NCBI RefSeq assembly: GCF_024169925.1
Contig: NZ_JALJXF010000001.1
Span: 2,486,001 to 2,550,000, forward strand
Reading direction: 5' to 3'
Source: Methylorubrum extorquens
GTDB taxonomy: Bacteria; Pseudomonadota; Alphaproteobacteria; Rhizobiales; Beijerinckiaceae
DNA length: 64,000 nt
The notes under the pieces were generated by a model. The model was not told where the DNA came from and did not search any database. It worked only from the letters and a program-made list of their open reading frames with translations. The stretch's first letter is position 1. Each line of letters opens with the position of its first letter. Positions 17,008-24,833 of this stretch are shown one piece after another. Both the position numbers and the translations under genes were made by a program.

Positions 17008-18027
17008 ATGACAGCGGGTACCTTCTCCATCCTGGTCATTGACCAGTACGCGTGGCACGCCCCCATTCTCGATCCGCTCGCCGATCTGCTCTCGGCCCGC
17101 CATGACGTCGCGCGCCTCTCGATGGCGGCGTTCGAAGACGGACAGGAGGCGGTCGGCCGGGGCGCTGACCTTGTCATCGTCGCCGATGCCGGCACGGCGG
17201 TCGTCCTGCGGCGGAGCCTGCCCGACGCGACGATCCTCCATGTCGGGCACGGCCTCATCAGCAAGAACGGTCCGGCCATGGCGTATCACGCGGCCGATTA
17301 CGTCTGCGTCGCGAGTGCGGCGATCGCCGAGCGCCTCACCGCGCAGGGGCATGTTCCGAGGCGGGCCTATCTTCCGACGGGACTGATCCAGAGCGATCTC
17401 CTGTTCCGGAACACGCCGCGCGCGCAGGGTGTCCGGGTCCCCGGTTGCGCGGTGAGTATCGTCTACGCCCCGACCTGGACGCCGCTGCTGTCATCGGCCG
17501 AGATGCTCGGCAACGATCTCGTCGCGCTGATCCGCGGGGACAAGGCCGGGATCGGGATCGTCATCAAGCCCCATCCCCATATCGCCGTGAGCGCACCGGA
17601 CCTGATCGAAAGGTGGCGCATTCTCGCTGAGCGGCACGCGAACGTCGTGCTGCATCCGCCCGATTCCGACCTGATTCCCGCCCTGCTCGGGGCCGACCTG
17701 ATGATCTCGGACGCCTCCAGCGCGATCTTCCATTACCTCGCCCTGAATCGCCCGATCGTGCTCATCGACAATCCCGAACGGTTCGCGTCGCCGCTGAGTT
17801 ACGACGCGGAGGGGATCGAGTGGCAGTGGCGCGACATCGGTCCCCGCGTCGAGGAGGTCGACACGCTGCGTGCGGCGGTGACCCTGTCCCTCGCCGAGCC
17901 GAACCGGTACGAGGCGGCGCGTCTCGCCCGCCGGGCGGCTCTGTTCGGTGCGTTCACCGACGGCTGCGCCCGCGACCGGGTGGCGGCCGCCGTGCACGAA
18001 ATCCTGAAGGAGGGAGGCCGGGCGTGA
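17008..18027 (+). CDS. CDP-glycerol glycerophosphotransferase-like protein
   Basis: This 339-residue GT-B-fold protein resembles TagF/TarF-type polyol-phosphate transferases: IVYAPTWTPLL (residues about 149-159), GIGIVIKPHPHIAVSAP, and DLIPALLGADLMISDASSAI, in which the two His and the DxSS-like loop bind the CDP-polyol donor. No membrane segment is seen. It overlaps the start region of a cytidylyltransferase gene, a natural donor-making partner. In Gram-positive bacteria such pairs build teichoic acids; here they could add glycerol-phosphate or phosphoethanolamine-like groups to a surface glycan. Start is ATG 17008; upstream GTG 16981 is possible. Confidence 0.75.
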   Translation: MTAGTFSILVIDQYAWHAPILDPLADLLSARHDVARLSMAAFEDGQEAVGRGADLVIVADAGTAVVLRRSLPDATILHVGHGLISKNGPAMAYHAADYVCVASAAIAERLTAQGHVPRRAYLPTGLIQSDLLFRNTPRAQGVRVPGCAVSIVYAPTWTPLLSSAEMLGNDLVALIRGDKAGIGIVIKPHPHIAVSAPDLIERWRILAERHANVVLHPPDSDLIPALLGADLMISDASSAIFHYLALNRPIVLIDNPERFASPLSYDAEGIEWQWRDIGPRVEEVDTLRAAVTLSLAEPNRYEAARLARRAALFGAFTDGCARDRVAAAVHEILKEGGRA

Positions 18028-18094
18028 GCGGAGCGGGAACGGCGGGCATGAGCGGAGCGGGAAGGCGGGCATGAGTGGAGCGGGAACGACGGGC
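18024..18094 (+). repeat. Three imperfect tandem copies of a start-codon region
   Basis: The pattern (A/G)TGAG-GGAGCGGGAA-GGC(G)GGC occurs at 18024, 18048 and 18071. The first spacing is 24 bases (in frame), the second 23 (out of frame), because copy 2 has lost one C. Each copy begins with a potential start codon, and only the last is in frame with the cytidylyltransferase. Confidence 0.8.
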
Positions 18095-18502
18095 GCGTCC
18101 GTCTACGCCAAGGTCGTGGTCGATCTGCTCCATCCCGGCCATGTCCGCTTCTTCGCCGCGGCTCGTGCGCTCGGCGGGCGACTGACGGTCTGCGTCGTCC
18201 CCGACGCGCGGGTGGCGGCCTACAAGGGGCGCCCGCCGGTTCTCACCCTGGACGAGCGCGTCGAGATCGTGGCGGCCTGCCGCTGGGTCGATGCAGTGGT
18301 CACCGACGGCCCCCGCGTGATCGACCGCGCCTTCATGGCGCGGTTCGGCTACGACCTCTACGCGTTCGGCGCGGCCCACGAGGCCGAACTGGCCACGAAG
18401 CTTGCCGATTGCGCCGACCTGCCGGAAGCGATGCGCGCGGTCGTACCCTACACCCCCGGCATCTCCTCGACGCTCCTGCGCCAGCGCCTGACCGCCGGTT
18501 AG
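18071..18502 (+). CDS. Phosphoalcohol cytidylyltransferase (TagD/ethanolamine-phosphate type)
   Basis: This 143-residue nucleotidyltransferase has the HxGH motif as HPGH (VVVDLLHPGHVRFF, residues about 15-28), and KGRPPVLTLDERVEIVAACR followed by WVDAVV. Near the end it has TPGISSTLLRQR, the equivalent of the RTxGISTT signature. The KGRPPV...ERVE...WVD segment is closer to ethanolamine/choline-phosphate cytidylyltransferases than to plain TagD. It should make a CDP-alcohol from CTP. Its start lies in a triple repeat overlapping the previous gene's stop, so coupling or slippage control is possible. Partnered with the CDP-glycerol glycerophosphotransferase-like gene. Confidence 0.8.
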   Translation: MSGAGTTGASVYAKVVVDLLHPGHVRFFAAARALGGRLTVCVVPDARVAAYKGRPPVLTLDERVEIVAACRWVDAVVTDGPRVIDRAFMARFGYDLYAFGAAHEAELATKLADCADLPEAMRAVVPYTPGISSTLLRQRLTAG

Positions 18503-18515
18503 ACGCAGGGTGCGG

Positions 18516-19487
18516 TCACGACGCGGACGATTCTAGCGGCCCCTCAGTAGGTTTCGCCTTCGGCAGCATGTTGGGCCGCCAGCGGCGGTGCATCCAAAGC
18601 CACTGGCCGGGATGCTCGCGCACCCAGCCCTCGATCACGCGCGTCATCGCCTGCATCGCGCCCTGAACCTCGATCAGCCCGTCGGGGCCGCGGGGCAGGT
18701 CGAGCGGCGGCGTCAGTTCGAGCAGGAAGCGCCCGCCGGCCTTACGCACCACGCGCGCGCCGTGGACCGGGCAATCGTGGTGCCGTGCGAGCTTGCCGAG
18801 CAGCGGGTTGACCAGCACCGGCCGGCCGAAGAACTGCACCACGACGCCGCGGGTGAAGTGCTGGTCGATGAGCTGGCCGAGATGGCCGCCGCGCTCCACC
18901 ACGCCCTGCATGGCGAAGACCGCGCCGGGGCCGGAGGCCGCCAAGCCCCCCATGGTCTTGCGCCGCACCTCCTGCACCAGCTGGGCGGCGGCCGGATTGT
19001 TCGGCGGCCGGAACACGGCGGTGGTCTCGAGCCCGAACTTCTCCGCGCAGATCGCGGGCAGCTCCCAGTTGGCGAGATGGGCCGAAAAGATAAGCCCCGG
19101 CCGGCCGTCGTCGCGGATCGCGAAGAACTGCTCCAGCCCGCGCACCTCCATGCGCTGGGTCGCGAGGTTCTCCGGGTCGTAATCGAAGATCGTGTCGAGA
19201 TGGGCGTATTCGGCGCCGGTGCGCCCGAGATTGTCCCACGCCTCCCCCGCGATCGCCCGCAGCCGCCGCTCGTCCTCCTTCGGATAGGCCGCGCGGAGAT
19301 TGGCCATCGCCGTGCGGTGCGAAGGCAGGAACGGGCCAATGAGGCGAACGAGCCGGCCGCCGGCCGCGCTCGCCCGGTCGGTGCCGAGCATCCGCGCGAA
19401 CAGGAACACCGCCCGGATCAGCGGGATGGTCGCGAGACCTGCCAGCCGAGGCAGGTTCCGCCGCAGGATCAGCGCGAGGCGCAGCAC
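18516..19487 (-). CDS. Lauroyl/lysophospholipid acyltransferase (LpxL/HtrB family)
   Basis: This inner-membrane acyltransferase of the lipid A type has an N-terminal hydrophobic helix (LATIPLIRAVFLFARML) and then the catalytic HX4(D/E) motif as HLANWE (in LIFSAHLANWELPAICAE). RPPNNPAAAQLV and GGHLGQLIDQHFTRGVVVQF are conserved substrate and catalytic segments of the family. It transfers an acyl chain to lipid A precursors or a similar lipid. No ATG fits: GTG 19487 gives about 323 residues, TTG 19553 gives 345. It is convergent with the cytidylyltransferase, 13 bases from its stop. Confidence 0.85.
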   Translation of the reverse strand: MLRLALILRRNLPRLAGLATIPLIRAVFLFARMLGTDRASAAGGRLVRLIGPFLPSHRTAMANLRAAYPKEDERRLRAIAGEAWDNLGRTGAEYAHLDTIFDYDPENLATQRMEVRGLEQFFAIRDDGRPGLIFSAHLANWELPAICAEKFGLETTAVFRPPNNPAAAQLVQEVRRKTMGGLAASGPGAVFAMQGVVERGGHLGQLIDQHFTRGVVVQFFGRPVLVNPLLGKLARHHDCPVHGARVVRKAGGRFLLELTPPLDLPRGPDGLIEVQGAMQAMTRVIEGWVREHPGQWLWMHRRWRPNMLPKAKPTEGPLESSAS

Positions 19488-19578
19488 AGCCGGTTCATTC
19501 AGAGAGCAATCGGGGGAGGTTTCCAGGCGGCATAAAGTATTTTTTCCGGCCAAGCGAGCGCGCTTGCCGCGAAACGGC

Positions 19579-19616
19579 GGAGGCCGCCGACCCGTCTGAG
19601 CGGATCGGCGGCCTCC
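19579..19616 (-). terminator. Terminator after phaB
   Basis: A 12-bp perfect stem (GGAGGCCGCCGA / TCGGCGGCCTCC) with a 14-base loop lies 26 bases beyond the phaB stop on the minus strand. It has no clear T run, so efficiency is uncertain. Confidence 0.6.
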
Positions 19617-19641
19617 GGACGGCGTGGTGCGTTGCGGTCGA

Positions 19642-20370
19642 TCAGACGAAGTGCTGGCCGCCGTTGATCGTCAGCGTCGAGCCGTTGACGAAGCCGGCCT
19701 CTTCGCTGGCGAGATACTCGACCGCGTGGGCGATCTCGTCGGCCTCGCCGAGGCGGCCGGTCGGGATCGTCGAGATGATCTTGTTGCGGATGTCTTCCGG
19801 CACCGCCATCACCATCTCGGTGGCGATGTAGCCGGGGGCCACCACGTTCACGGTCACGCCCTTCGAGGCGCTTTCCTGCGCCAGCGCCTTGGCGAAGCCG
19901 ATCACGCCGGCCTTGGCCGCCGAGTAGTTGGTCTGGCCGGCCTGGCCCTTCTGGCCGTTGATCGACGAAATGATGATGATGCGCCCGAAATTGCGCGAGC
20001 GCATGCCCTCGATCAGCGGGCGGGTGCAGGTGAACATCGAGTCGAGGTTGGTGCGGATCACCGCCTGCCACTTCTCGAAGGTCATCTTGTGGAAGGCGCC
20101 GTCGCGGGTGATGCCGGCATTGTTCACGAGGATGTCGATCGGGCCGAGTTCGGCTTCGATCGCCTTGATGCCGGCCTCGCAGCTGGCGAGATCGCCGACG
20201 TCGAACTTGAAGACCGGGATGCCGGTCTCGGCCTTAAAGGCGTTGGCCGCCTCGTCGTTGCCGCCGTAATTGGCGGCGACCTTGTAGCCCTTGTCCTTCA
20301 GGCGCTTCGAGATCGCGGCGCCGATGCCGCGCGTTCCGCCCGTGACGAGGGCGACGCGTTCCTGAGCCAT
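19642..20370 (-). CDS. phaB: Acetoacetyl-CoA reductase (NADPH), PhaB
   Basis: This 242-residue short-chain dehydrogenase from ATG 20370 has GGAGGAAAC directly upstream. It has the cofactor loop TGGTRGIG (residues about 10-17), NNAGI, and the catalytic Ser-Tyr-Lys as IISS...TNYSAAK. The overall sequence (RDGAFHKMTFEKWQAVIRTN, GQKGQAGQTNY) is diagnostic for PhaB, which reduces acetoacetyl-CoA to (R)-3-hydroxybutyryl-CoA for polyhydroxybutyrate and, in methylotrophs, for the ethylmalonyl-CoA pathway of glyoxylate regeneration. It lies downstream of phaA on the same strand, but two hairpins separate them, so it probably also has its own promoter. Confidence 0.97.
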   Translation of the reverse strand: MAQERVALVTGGTRGIGAAISKRLKDKGYKVAANYGGNDEAANAFKAETGIPVFKFDVGDLASCEAGIKAIEAELGPIDILVNNAGITRDGAFHKMTFEKWQAVIRTNLDSMFTCTRPLIEGMRSRNFGRIIIISSINGQKGQAGQTNYSAAKAGVIGFAKALAQESASKGVTVNVVAPGYIATEMVMAVPEDIRNKIISTIPTGRLGEADEIAHAVEYLASEEAGFVNGSTLTINGGQHFV

Positions 20371-20550
20371 AGTTTCCTCCGTGATCCCGTATCGGGTTGT
20401 TGTTAAGCCGGTTCGCGAAACACCCGCTAGGCGTGCAGCGGACAGGGCAACGATCCTGTCACCGCCTTCGCAGGCGCGGGGCGCCGCGCGTCGTCCCGGA
20501 CTGTTTATCCGGGCGACCGCGAGCCCGCATCGCATTTAAATTTCACAAAC

Positions 20551-20620
20551 CCTCAAGCTGGTTTCGTCAAATTCAGCTTGAGGTTTGCCGTGGGAAGGGC
20601 ATCGAGCGCCCTTCCCACGG
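20551..20620 (-). terminator. Two tandem hairpins between phaA and phaB
   Basis: Stem A is 13 bp (CCGTGGGAAGGGC, 20588-20600, with 20608-20620) and begins ten bases after the phaA stop. Stem B pairs 20551-20560 (CCTCAAGCTG) with 20574-20583, extended by CAAAC/GTTTG with one bulge. On the minus strand they would act in series as a terminator or attenuator between phaA and phaB. Confidence 0.75.
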
Positions 20621-20630
20621 AGCTGGTCGC

Positions 20631-21815
20631 TTAGACCCGCTCGACACACATGGCGACACCCATGCCGCCGCCGATGCAGAGCGTGGCGAGGCCCTTCTTG
20701 GCGTCGCGGCGCTTCAGCTCGTGCAGCAGGGTGATGAGGACGCGGGCGCCGGAGGCACCGATCGGGTGGCCGATGGCGATGGCGCCGCCGTTGACGTTCA
20801 CCTTCTCGTCGTCCCAGCCCATGTCCTTGTTCACGGCCAGAGCCTGGGCGGCGAAGGCCTCGTTCGCCTCGATCAGGTCGAGGTCGGCGGGCTTCCAGCC
20901 GGCCTTCTCCAGGGCCTTGCGCGAGGCCGGGATCGGGCCCGTGCCCATCACCTTGGGATCGACGCCCGCGGTCGCCCAGGAGACGATCCGCGCGAGCGGC
21001 GTGATGCCCCGGCGCTCGGCCTCGGACGCCGACATCAGCACGAGGGCGGCGGCGCCGTCGTTGAGGCCCGAAGCGTTGGCCGCGGTCACGGTGCCGTCCT
21101 TGGCGAAGGCGGGCTTGAGCTTGGCCATCGCCTCGACGGTGGCGCCGTCACGGATGTACTCGTCGGTGTCAACGACCGTGTCGCCCTTGCGGCCCTTCAC
21201 GGTGACGGGGACGATCTCGTCCTTGAAGCGGCCTTCCTTGCGGGCGGCCTCGGCCTTGTTCTGCGAGCGGACCGCGAACTGGTCCTGCTGCTCGCGGGTG
21301 AGCTGGAAGGCCTGGGCGACGTTCTCGGCGGTCTGGCCCATGTGGTAGCCGTTGAAGGCGTCCCACAGGCCGTCCTTGATCATGGTGTCGACGAGCTTGA
21401 GGTCGCCCATCTTCTGGCCGCCGCGCAGGTACTGGGCGTGCGGGCTGAGCGACATCGATTCCTGGCCGCCGGCCACGATCACCTTGGCGTCGCCGTTGGC
21501 GATCTGCTGCATGCCGACCGCGACGGTGCGCAGGCCCGAGCCGCAGACCTGATTGAGACCCCAGGCGGTCGCCTTCTCGGGGATGCCGGCGGCGATGGCG
21601 GCCTGGCGGGCCGGGTTCTGCCCGGCGGCGGCGGTGAGCACCTGGCCGAAGATCACCTCGTCCACATCGTCCGGTGAAACGCCCGCGCGCTCCAGTGCGG
21701 CCTTGATCGCCGTGGCGCCGAGTTCGTGGGCCGGCACGGCACCGAAGGCGCCGGCGAACGAGCCGACCGGCGTGCGCGCCGCTCCGACAATGACGATATC
21801 TTCACTGGCTGCCAT
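20631..21815 (-). CDS. phaA: Acetyl-CoA C-acetyltransferase (beta-ketothiolase), PhaA
   Basis: This 394-residue biosynthetic thiolase from ATG 21815 has GAGGAG nine bases upstream. Catalytic Cys91 sits in [10 protein letters not shown], the active-site His in [12 protein letters not shown], and the second Cys (about 380) in CIGGGMG. It condenses two acetyl-CoA to acetoacetyl-CoA, the substrate of the PhaB encoded downstream. The gene diverges from phaR across a 325-base region containing a palindrome that could be the PhaR operator. Length and motifs are fully normal. Confidence 0.97.
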   Translation of the reverse strand: MAASEDIVIVGAARTPVGSFAGAFGAVPAHELGATAIKAALERAGVSPDDVDEVIFGQVLTAAAGQNPARQAAIAAGIPEKATAWGLNQVCGSGLRTVAVGMQQIANGDAKVIVAGGQESMSLSPHAQYLRGGQKMGDLKLVDTMIKDGLWDAFNGYHMGQTAENVAQAFQLTREQQDQFAVRSQNKAEAARKEGRFKDEIVPVTVKGRKGDTVVDTDEYIRDGATVEAMAKLKPAFAKDGTVTAANASGLNDGAAALVLMSASEAERRGITPLARIVSWATAGVDPKVMGTGPIPASRKALEKAGWKPADLDLIEANEAFAAQALAVNKDMGWDDEKVNVNGGAIAIGHPIGASGARVLITLLHELKRRDAKKGLATLCIGGGMGVAMCVERV

Positions 21816-22140
21816 CGTGACGTTCTCCTCATTCGGCGGCGCGATATTTGGTAGACCAGAATGTCTGGGGCGCGGCCTGCCGTTCACCGGATGAAGAGCG
21901 CACACCTCTCGAAGTCAAGCGTGCTTACGGACAACATGGGCGGAACGTCGCGCAGACGACCGCGCCCGAGTGCACCGGATTCTGCGGGGACAGGGATAAA
22001 TTGCTGTTTTCGCCGCGCCGCGAAAGCCTTAAGGTTGGTTCCGACGAATGTTGAGCCCCGCCTGCGCAGGCGGGCAGCCGATCGTGGCGGAGCGTTGAGC
22101 TTTGCGCAGACACATGAGCGAAGCGGGAGGTGTCGCAACA
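21816..22140. other. phaA-phaR divergent intergenic region
   Basis: No gene is seen. It must hold promoters for phaA (minus) and phaR (plus). The one clear signal is the palindrome at 22057-22074. Potential in-frame starts TTG 22102 and ATG 22114 for phaR also lie here, but ATG 22141 has the better ribosome-binding site. Confidence 0.5.
22057..22074. promoter_or_regulatory. 18-bp perfect palindrome, candidate PhaR operator
   Basis: CCCGCCTGCGCAGGCGGG is fully symmetric and contains CTGC directly abutting GCAG. PhaR proteins of related alphaproteobacteria bind CTGC-Nx-GCAG sites, and this copy sits between phaA and phaR. Binding is inference; a GC-rich hairpin in the RNA is the alternative. 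Confidence 0.4.
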
Positions 22141-22752
22141 ATGGCCGAGAACGGCAGGGCGCATCAGACCGTCATCAAGAAGTACGCCAATCGCCGGCTC
22201 TATCACACCGGCACCTCCACCTACGTCACGCTCGAAGACCTCGCGACGATGGTGCAGAACGGCGAAGACTTCATCGTCTACGACGCACGCTCGGGCGACG
22301 ACATCACTCGCTCGGTGCTGACGCAGATCATCTTCGAGCAGGAGAACAAGGCCGGCGACGACAACCTGCTGCCGGTGGCCTTCCTGCGGCAGCTGATCCG
22401 TTTCTACGGCGACAGCATGCGCACGATGGTGCCGAGCTTCCTCGAATTCTCCATGGCCAACTTCGCCAAGGATCAGGACGGCCTTCGCGAGAAGATGGCC
22501 CAGAGCTTCGGCCCCTCCGCCTTCCAGCAGGCGCTGCAGGAGCAGGTGCGGGCCAACATGACCTTCTTCGGCGATGCGATGAAGATGTTCACCGGCGGCT
22601 TCGGTCCCGGCGGACCGCCGCCGGGAACGATGCCCGCCGCGCCCCCCGCCCCTGCTCCAGCCCCCGCCGTTAGCGGCCCGGCCGACCTCGACGAGCTGAA
22701 GAAGCAGATGGCGGAGATGCAGGCCCGCCTCGAGTCCCTGGCGCGCAAGTAG
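22141..22752 (+). CDS. phaR: Polyhydroxyalkanoate synthesis repressor PhaR
   Basis: This protein has 203 residues from ATG 22141 (GGGAGG ten bases upstream). The N-terminal PHB/PHA-accumulation DNA-binding domain reads IKKYANRRLYHTGTSTYVTL (residues about 10-29) and is nearly invariant in the family. The PHB-binding accumulation domain follows (QIIFEQENKAGDDNLLPVAF, then LRQLIRFYGDSMRTMVPSFL). The tail is Pro/Ala-rich and ends in a short coiled coil (LDELKKQMAEMQARLESL). PhaR represses phasin and its own gene and is released when it binds nascent polymer. Divergent from phaA, consistent with that role; in methylobacteria it is also reported to affect carbon flow. Confidence 0.96.
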   Translation: MAENGRAHQTVIKKYANRRLYHTGTSTYVTLEDLATMVQNGEDFIVYDARSGDDITRSVLTQIIFEQENKAGDDNLLPVAFLRQLIRFYGDSMRTMVPSFLEFSMANFAKDQDGLREKMAQSFGPSAFQQALQEQVRANMTFFGDAMKMFTGGFGPGGPPPGTMPAAPPAPAPAPAVSGPADLDELKKQMAEMQARLESLARK

Positions 22753-22903
22753 GGCAGCGTCCCGAAGGACGGTTGCCGCCTCTCTTGTCGGGCGACGCCG
22801 TTGAGAGGGCGAAGTCGCGCCCGGTGGGGCGAGACAGATCGTTAAGATCCGGTTAACGTCGGCCCCGGCTTTGCACCAGAACGCGTGCGAGGCCGGAGGC
22901 ACG

Positions 22904-23158
22904 ATGCGAATGGACCGTTTCGAGACCGATTGTGCCGATCAGGACCATGGCGCCCGCCAGGACTCGTCCTCGCGTGCCCTCGTTGCCGAAATGCCCAGCG
23001 GCGCCGGTCCCCGCATCCGGGGACGCCGCCCGATGGCGGGCTTTCTGACCCAACTGATCATCAGCGCCGATCCCGCCTTGCGTCCCGCACGCCTGGAACG
23101 CACGAAGGCCGCAACCGCGCTCTACGCGCGGAATGCGGCCTTCGCAAAACGGGCCTGA
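22904..23158 (+). CDS. Small conserved hypothetical protein with AGFLTQL motif
   Basis: This 84-residue protein from ATG 22904 has GGAGG upstream. It has a polar, probably disordered N-terminal half, then RGRRPMAGFLTQLIISADPA followed by an Arg/Ala-rich helix (RLERTKAATALYARNA). The RP-x-AGFLxQL block recurs in short uncharacterised proteins of Hyphomicrobiales. No signal peptide is seen. The function is unknown. A perfect 10-bp hairpin lies in its last codons (23103-23144) and may help end transcription before the convergent rpmF. Confidence 0.6.
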   Translation: MRMDRFETDCADQDHGARQDSSSRALVAEMPSGAGPRIRGRRPMAGFLTQLIISADPALRPARLERTKAATALYARNAAFAKRA

Positions 23159-23239
23159 CGGCCGGTTCTTCGCATTTTGGCAGGACACTCGCTGCGCCGT
23201 TCCGGCCCAAATCAGGCGGTCGGCGCTCGGGTGGTTTCC

Positions 23240-23428
23240 TTACGCCTCGGCGGACTTCACCTTCAGAACCTGACGGCCGCGATACATGCCGGTCTTCAGG
23301 TCGATGTGGTGCGGACGGCGCAGTTCGCCCGAGTCCTTGTCCTCGACATAGGTCGGGGCCTTGAGGGCGTCGGCGGAGCGGCGCATGCCGCGGCGGGAGG
23401 GGGAGGTCTTTCGCTTCGGAACGGCCAT
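23240..23428 (-). CDS. rpmF: 50S ribosomal protein L32
   Basis: This 62-residue protein matches L32 from end to end: [20 protein letters not shown] at the N-terminus, then [20 protein letters not shown]. It is a small basic component of the large subunit near the peptidyl-transferase exit side. The alphaproteobacterial form lacks the zinc-binding Cys pairs, as here. It stands alone on the minus strand, downstream of the palindromic repeat and the lytic transglycosylase gene. Confidence 0.98.
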
Positions 23429-23551
23429 GGGAGTGTACCTCAGGCAAAAAGGGCGCCCAAGGCATCCTCATGTCCGAGGATCGCCGATGGCACCGCGTTG
23501 AGTAACGGAGATTCGAGGCGGGCTGTATAACCGCAGGAACGGCGACTGGCT

Positions 23552-23652
23552 AGAGCATCGTCCCGAAAGGTGGCTACCGGCTTTCGGAAAAAGACGATGC
23601 AATAACAAGAGACTGGAGCATCGTCCCGGATACCGGATCCGGGACGATGCTC
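23552..23652. repeat. Palindromic intergenic repeat, copy 1
   Basis: It has two hairpins. The first pairs GCATCGTC with GACGATGC around a CCCGAAAG...CTTTCGG inner stem. The second is a near-perfect GGAGCATCGTCCCGGATACC / GGATCCGGGACGATGCTCC. A related copy lies at 40599-40700. The design resembles the GCATGATCCCGAAAA-type elements scattered between genes in Hyphomicrobiales. Confidence 0.8.
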
Positions 23653-23687
23653 CGGAGTGCCGGTTTCTCTATGGACAGGCTATCGCC

Positions 23688-24584
23688 TCAAGGCGTGACG
23701 GGGGCGGCCGAGGCCTCCCGGATCGGGGCGGGCTCGGCGAGTTTGCGCGCCGCGACGGCGATCGCCGGACGCGGGATCGCCGCAAGCACGGTCTCGGAGG
23801 GACGGCGCGGCGGCAGCGGCACCTCGACGGCATCCACGGCGGTCATCGCCTGCGCCGCGGCGACCTGCGGGGCGGCGGCTTGCGCGGTAGCGGCTTGCGG
23901 TTGGAGGGAGGCCTGCGGCTGCGGAGCGGTCGGCTGGGCGAGGCTCGCGACCTGCAAGGGCTCGGCAGAGAGAGCGGTCGGCCGGCGCGGCGGCAGCGGC
24001 ACCTCGACGGCGTCGGTCGGGCCGGGGCCCGGCGCGGCGTAGGCCAGCGCCTGCTGGGTGCCCGCGGCGGACGCATTGCCGCGCAGGGCGAACATGCCGT
24101 CGAAGCCGTTGGCGGACCGGGCATTCGCAGTGGCGGGGCTCGTGGCCGAAGCGACGGTCGTCGCGCTCTCGGCGTCGGGCGGGGTGGCGTCGATGCCGAG
24201 GCGCTTGGCGGCGTAGTAGTAGCCGCGGTTGTAGTAGCGGTAGGCCTGCTCCAGATCGCCCTTGGCGGCGCGGTAGGCGCCGGCCAGATAGGCGATGCCG
24301 TATTTCAGGTTGGTCTCGGGATTGTAGAGCCCGGCCGCGTCGCCGGTATAGCCGAGGCCGCGGGCCGTGGCGTGCTTGATCTGCATCAGGCCGAGCGCGG
24401 AGCCGCCCTTGGCGCGGGCGTTGTAGTTGCTCTCCCGCTTGACCACGCGATGGACGAACGCCTCGGGCACCTTGTTGGCCCGGGCCTGCTCGGCGATCAG
24501 CGCATCGATGTTGTCCCGTGCCGCCTCCTGGGCGAAGGCCGACGCCGGGGCGGCGGCAAGAAGGGCGGCGAGGACAAGACGCAT
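23688..24584 (-). CDS. Periplasmic lytic transglycosylase (SLT domain) with Pro/Ala-rich tail
   Basis: This 298-residue protein has a signal peptide (residues 1-19). The SLT/lysozyme-like domain covers about 25-130, with catalytic Glu51 in RVVKRESNYN, then ALGLMQIKHATARGLGY and AYLAGAYRAAKGDLEQAYRY, which are all family signatures. It cleaves peptidoglycan between MurNAc and GlcNAc to form 1,6-anhydro ends. From about 140 on the protein is low-complexity Ala/Pro/Gln and contains AVEVPLPPRRP twice (about 191 and 250), perhaps a protein-docking repeat. It stands alone; the 249 bases upstream hold no clear signal. Confidence 0.9.
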   Translation of the reverse strand: MRLVLAALLAAAPASAFAQEAARDNIDALIAEQARANKVPEAFVHRVVKRESNYNARAKGGSALGLMQIKHATARGLGYTGDAAGLYNPETNLKYGIAYLAGAYRAAKGDLEQAYRYYNRGYYYAAKRLGIDATPPDAESATTVASATSPATANARSANGFDGMFALRGNASAAGTQQALAYAAPGPGPTDAVEVPLPPRRPTALSAEPLQVASLAQPTAPQPQASLQPQAATAQAAAPQVAAAQAMTAVDAVEVPLPPRRPSETVLAAIPRPAIAVAARKLAEPAPIREASAAPVTP

Positions 24585-24833
24585 GGGGGACCCGGTCGTT
24601 TTCGGTGCCTCGCTCCGTCTCCCGTTGGCCGGCGCTTTCTCCCTCTCGAGAGAGGCGGGTGCCGCGGGAGCCGGGCGAGGGTCACTCGTTACGGCTCAGT
24701 TTGTCTGTCCTGGGTCGGGGCCAAATGAGGCGGGAACGTGGAGTCCCGGCAATTCCCTGCGGATGCCGAGGCCCGCGGCGGCGACCCTGTCGCAGAAGGG
24801 GCACAGCCCTCCGCCCGGCCGTGGGCGCCGATT

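Noticed and set aside
23103..23144. Perfect 10-bp hairpin considered as a terminator
   Set aside because: It lies inside the last codons of the small hypothetical gene and has no T run; it may be coincidence of repeated Ala/Arg codons.
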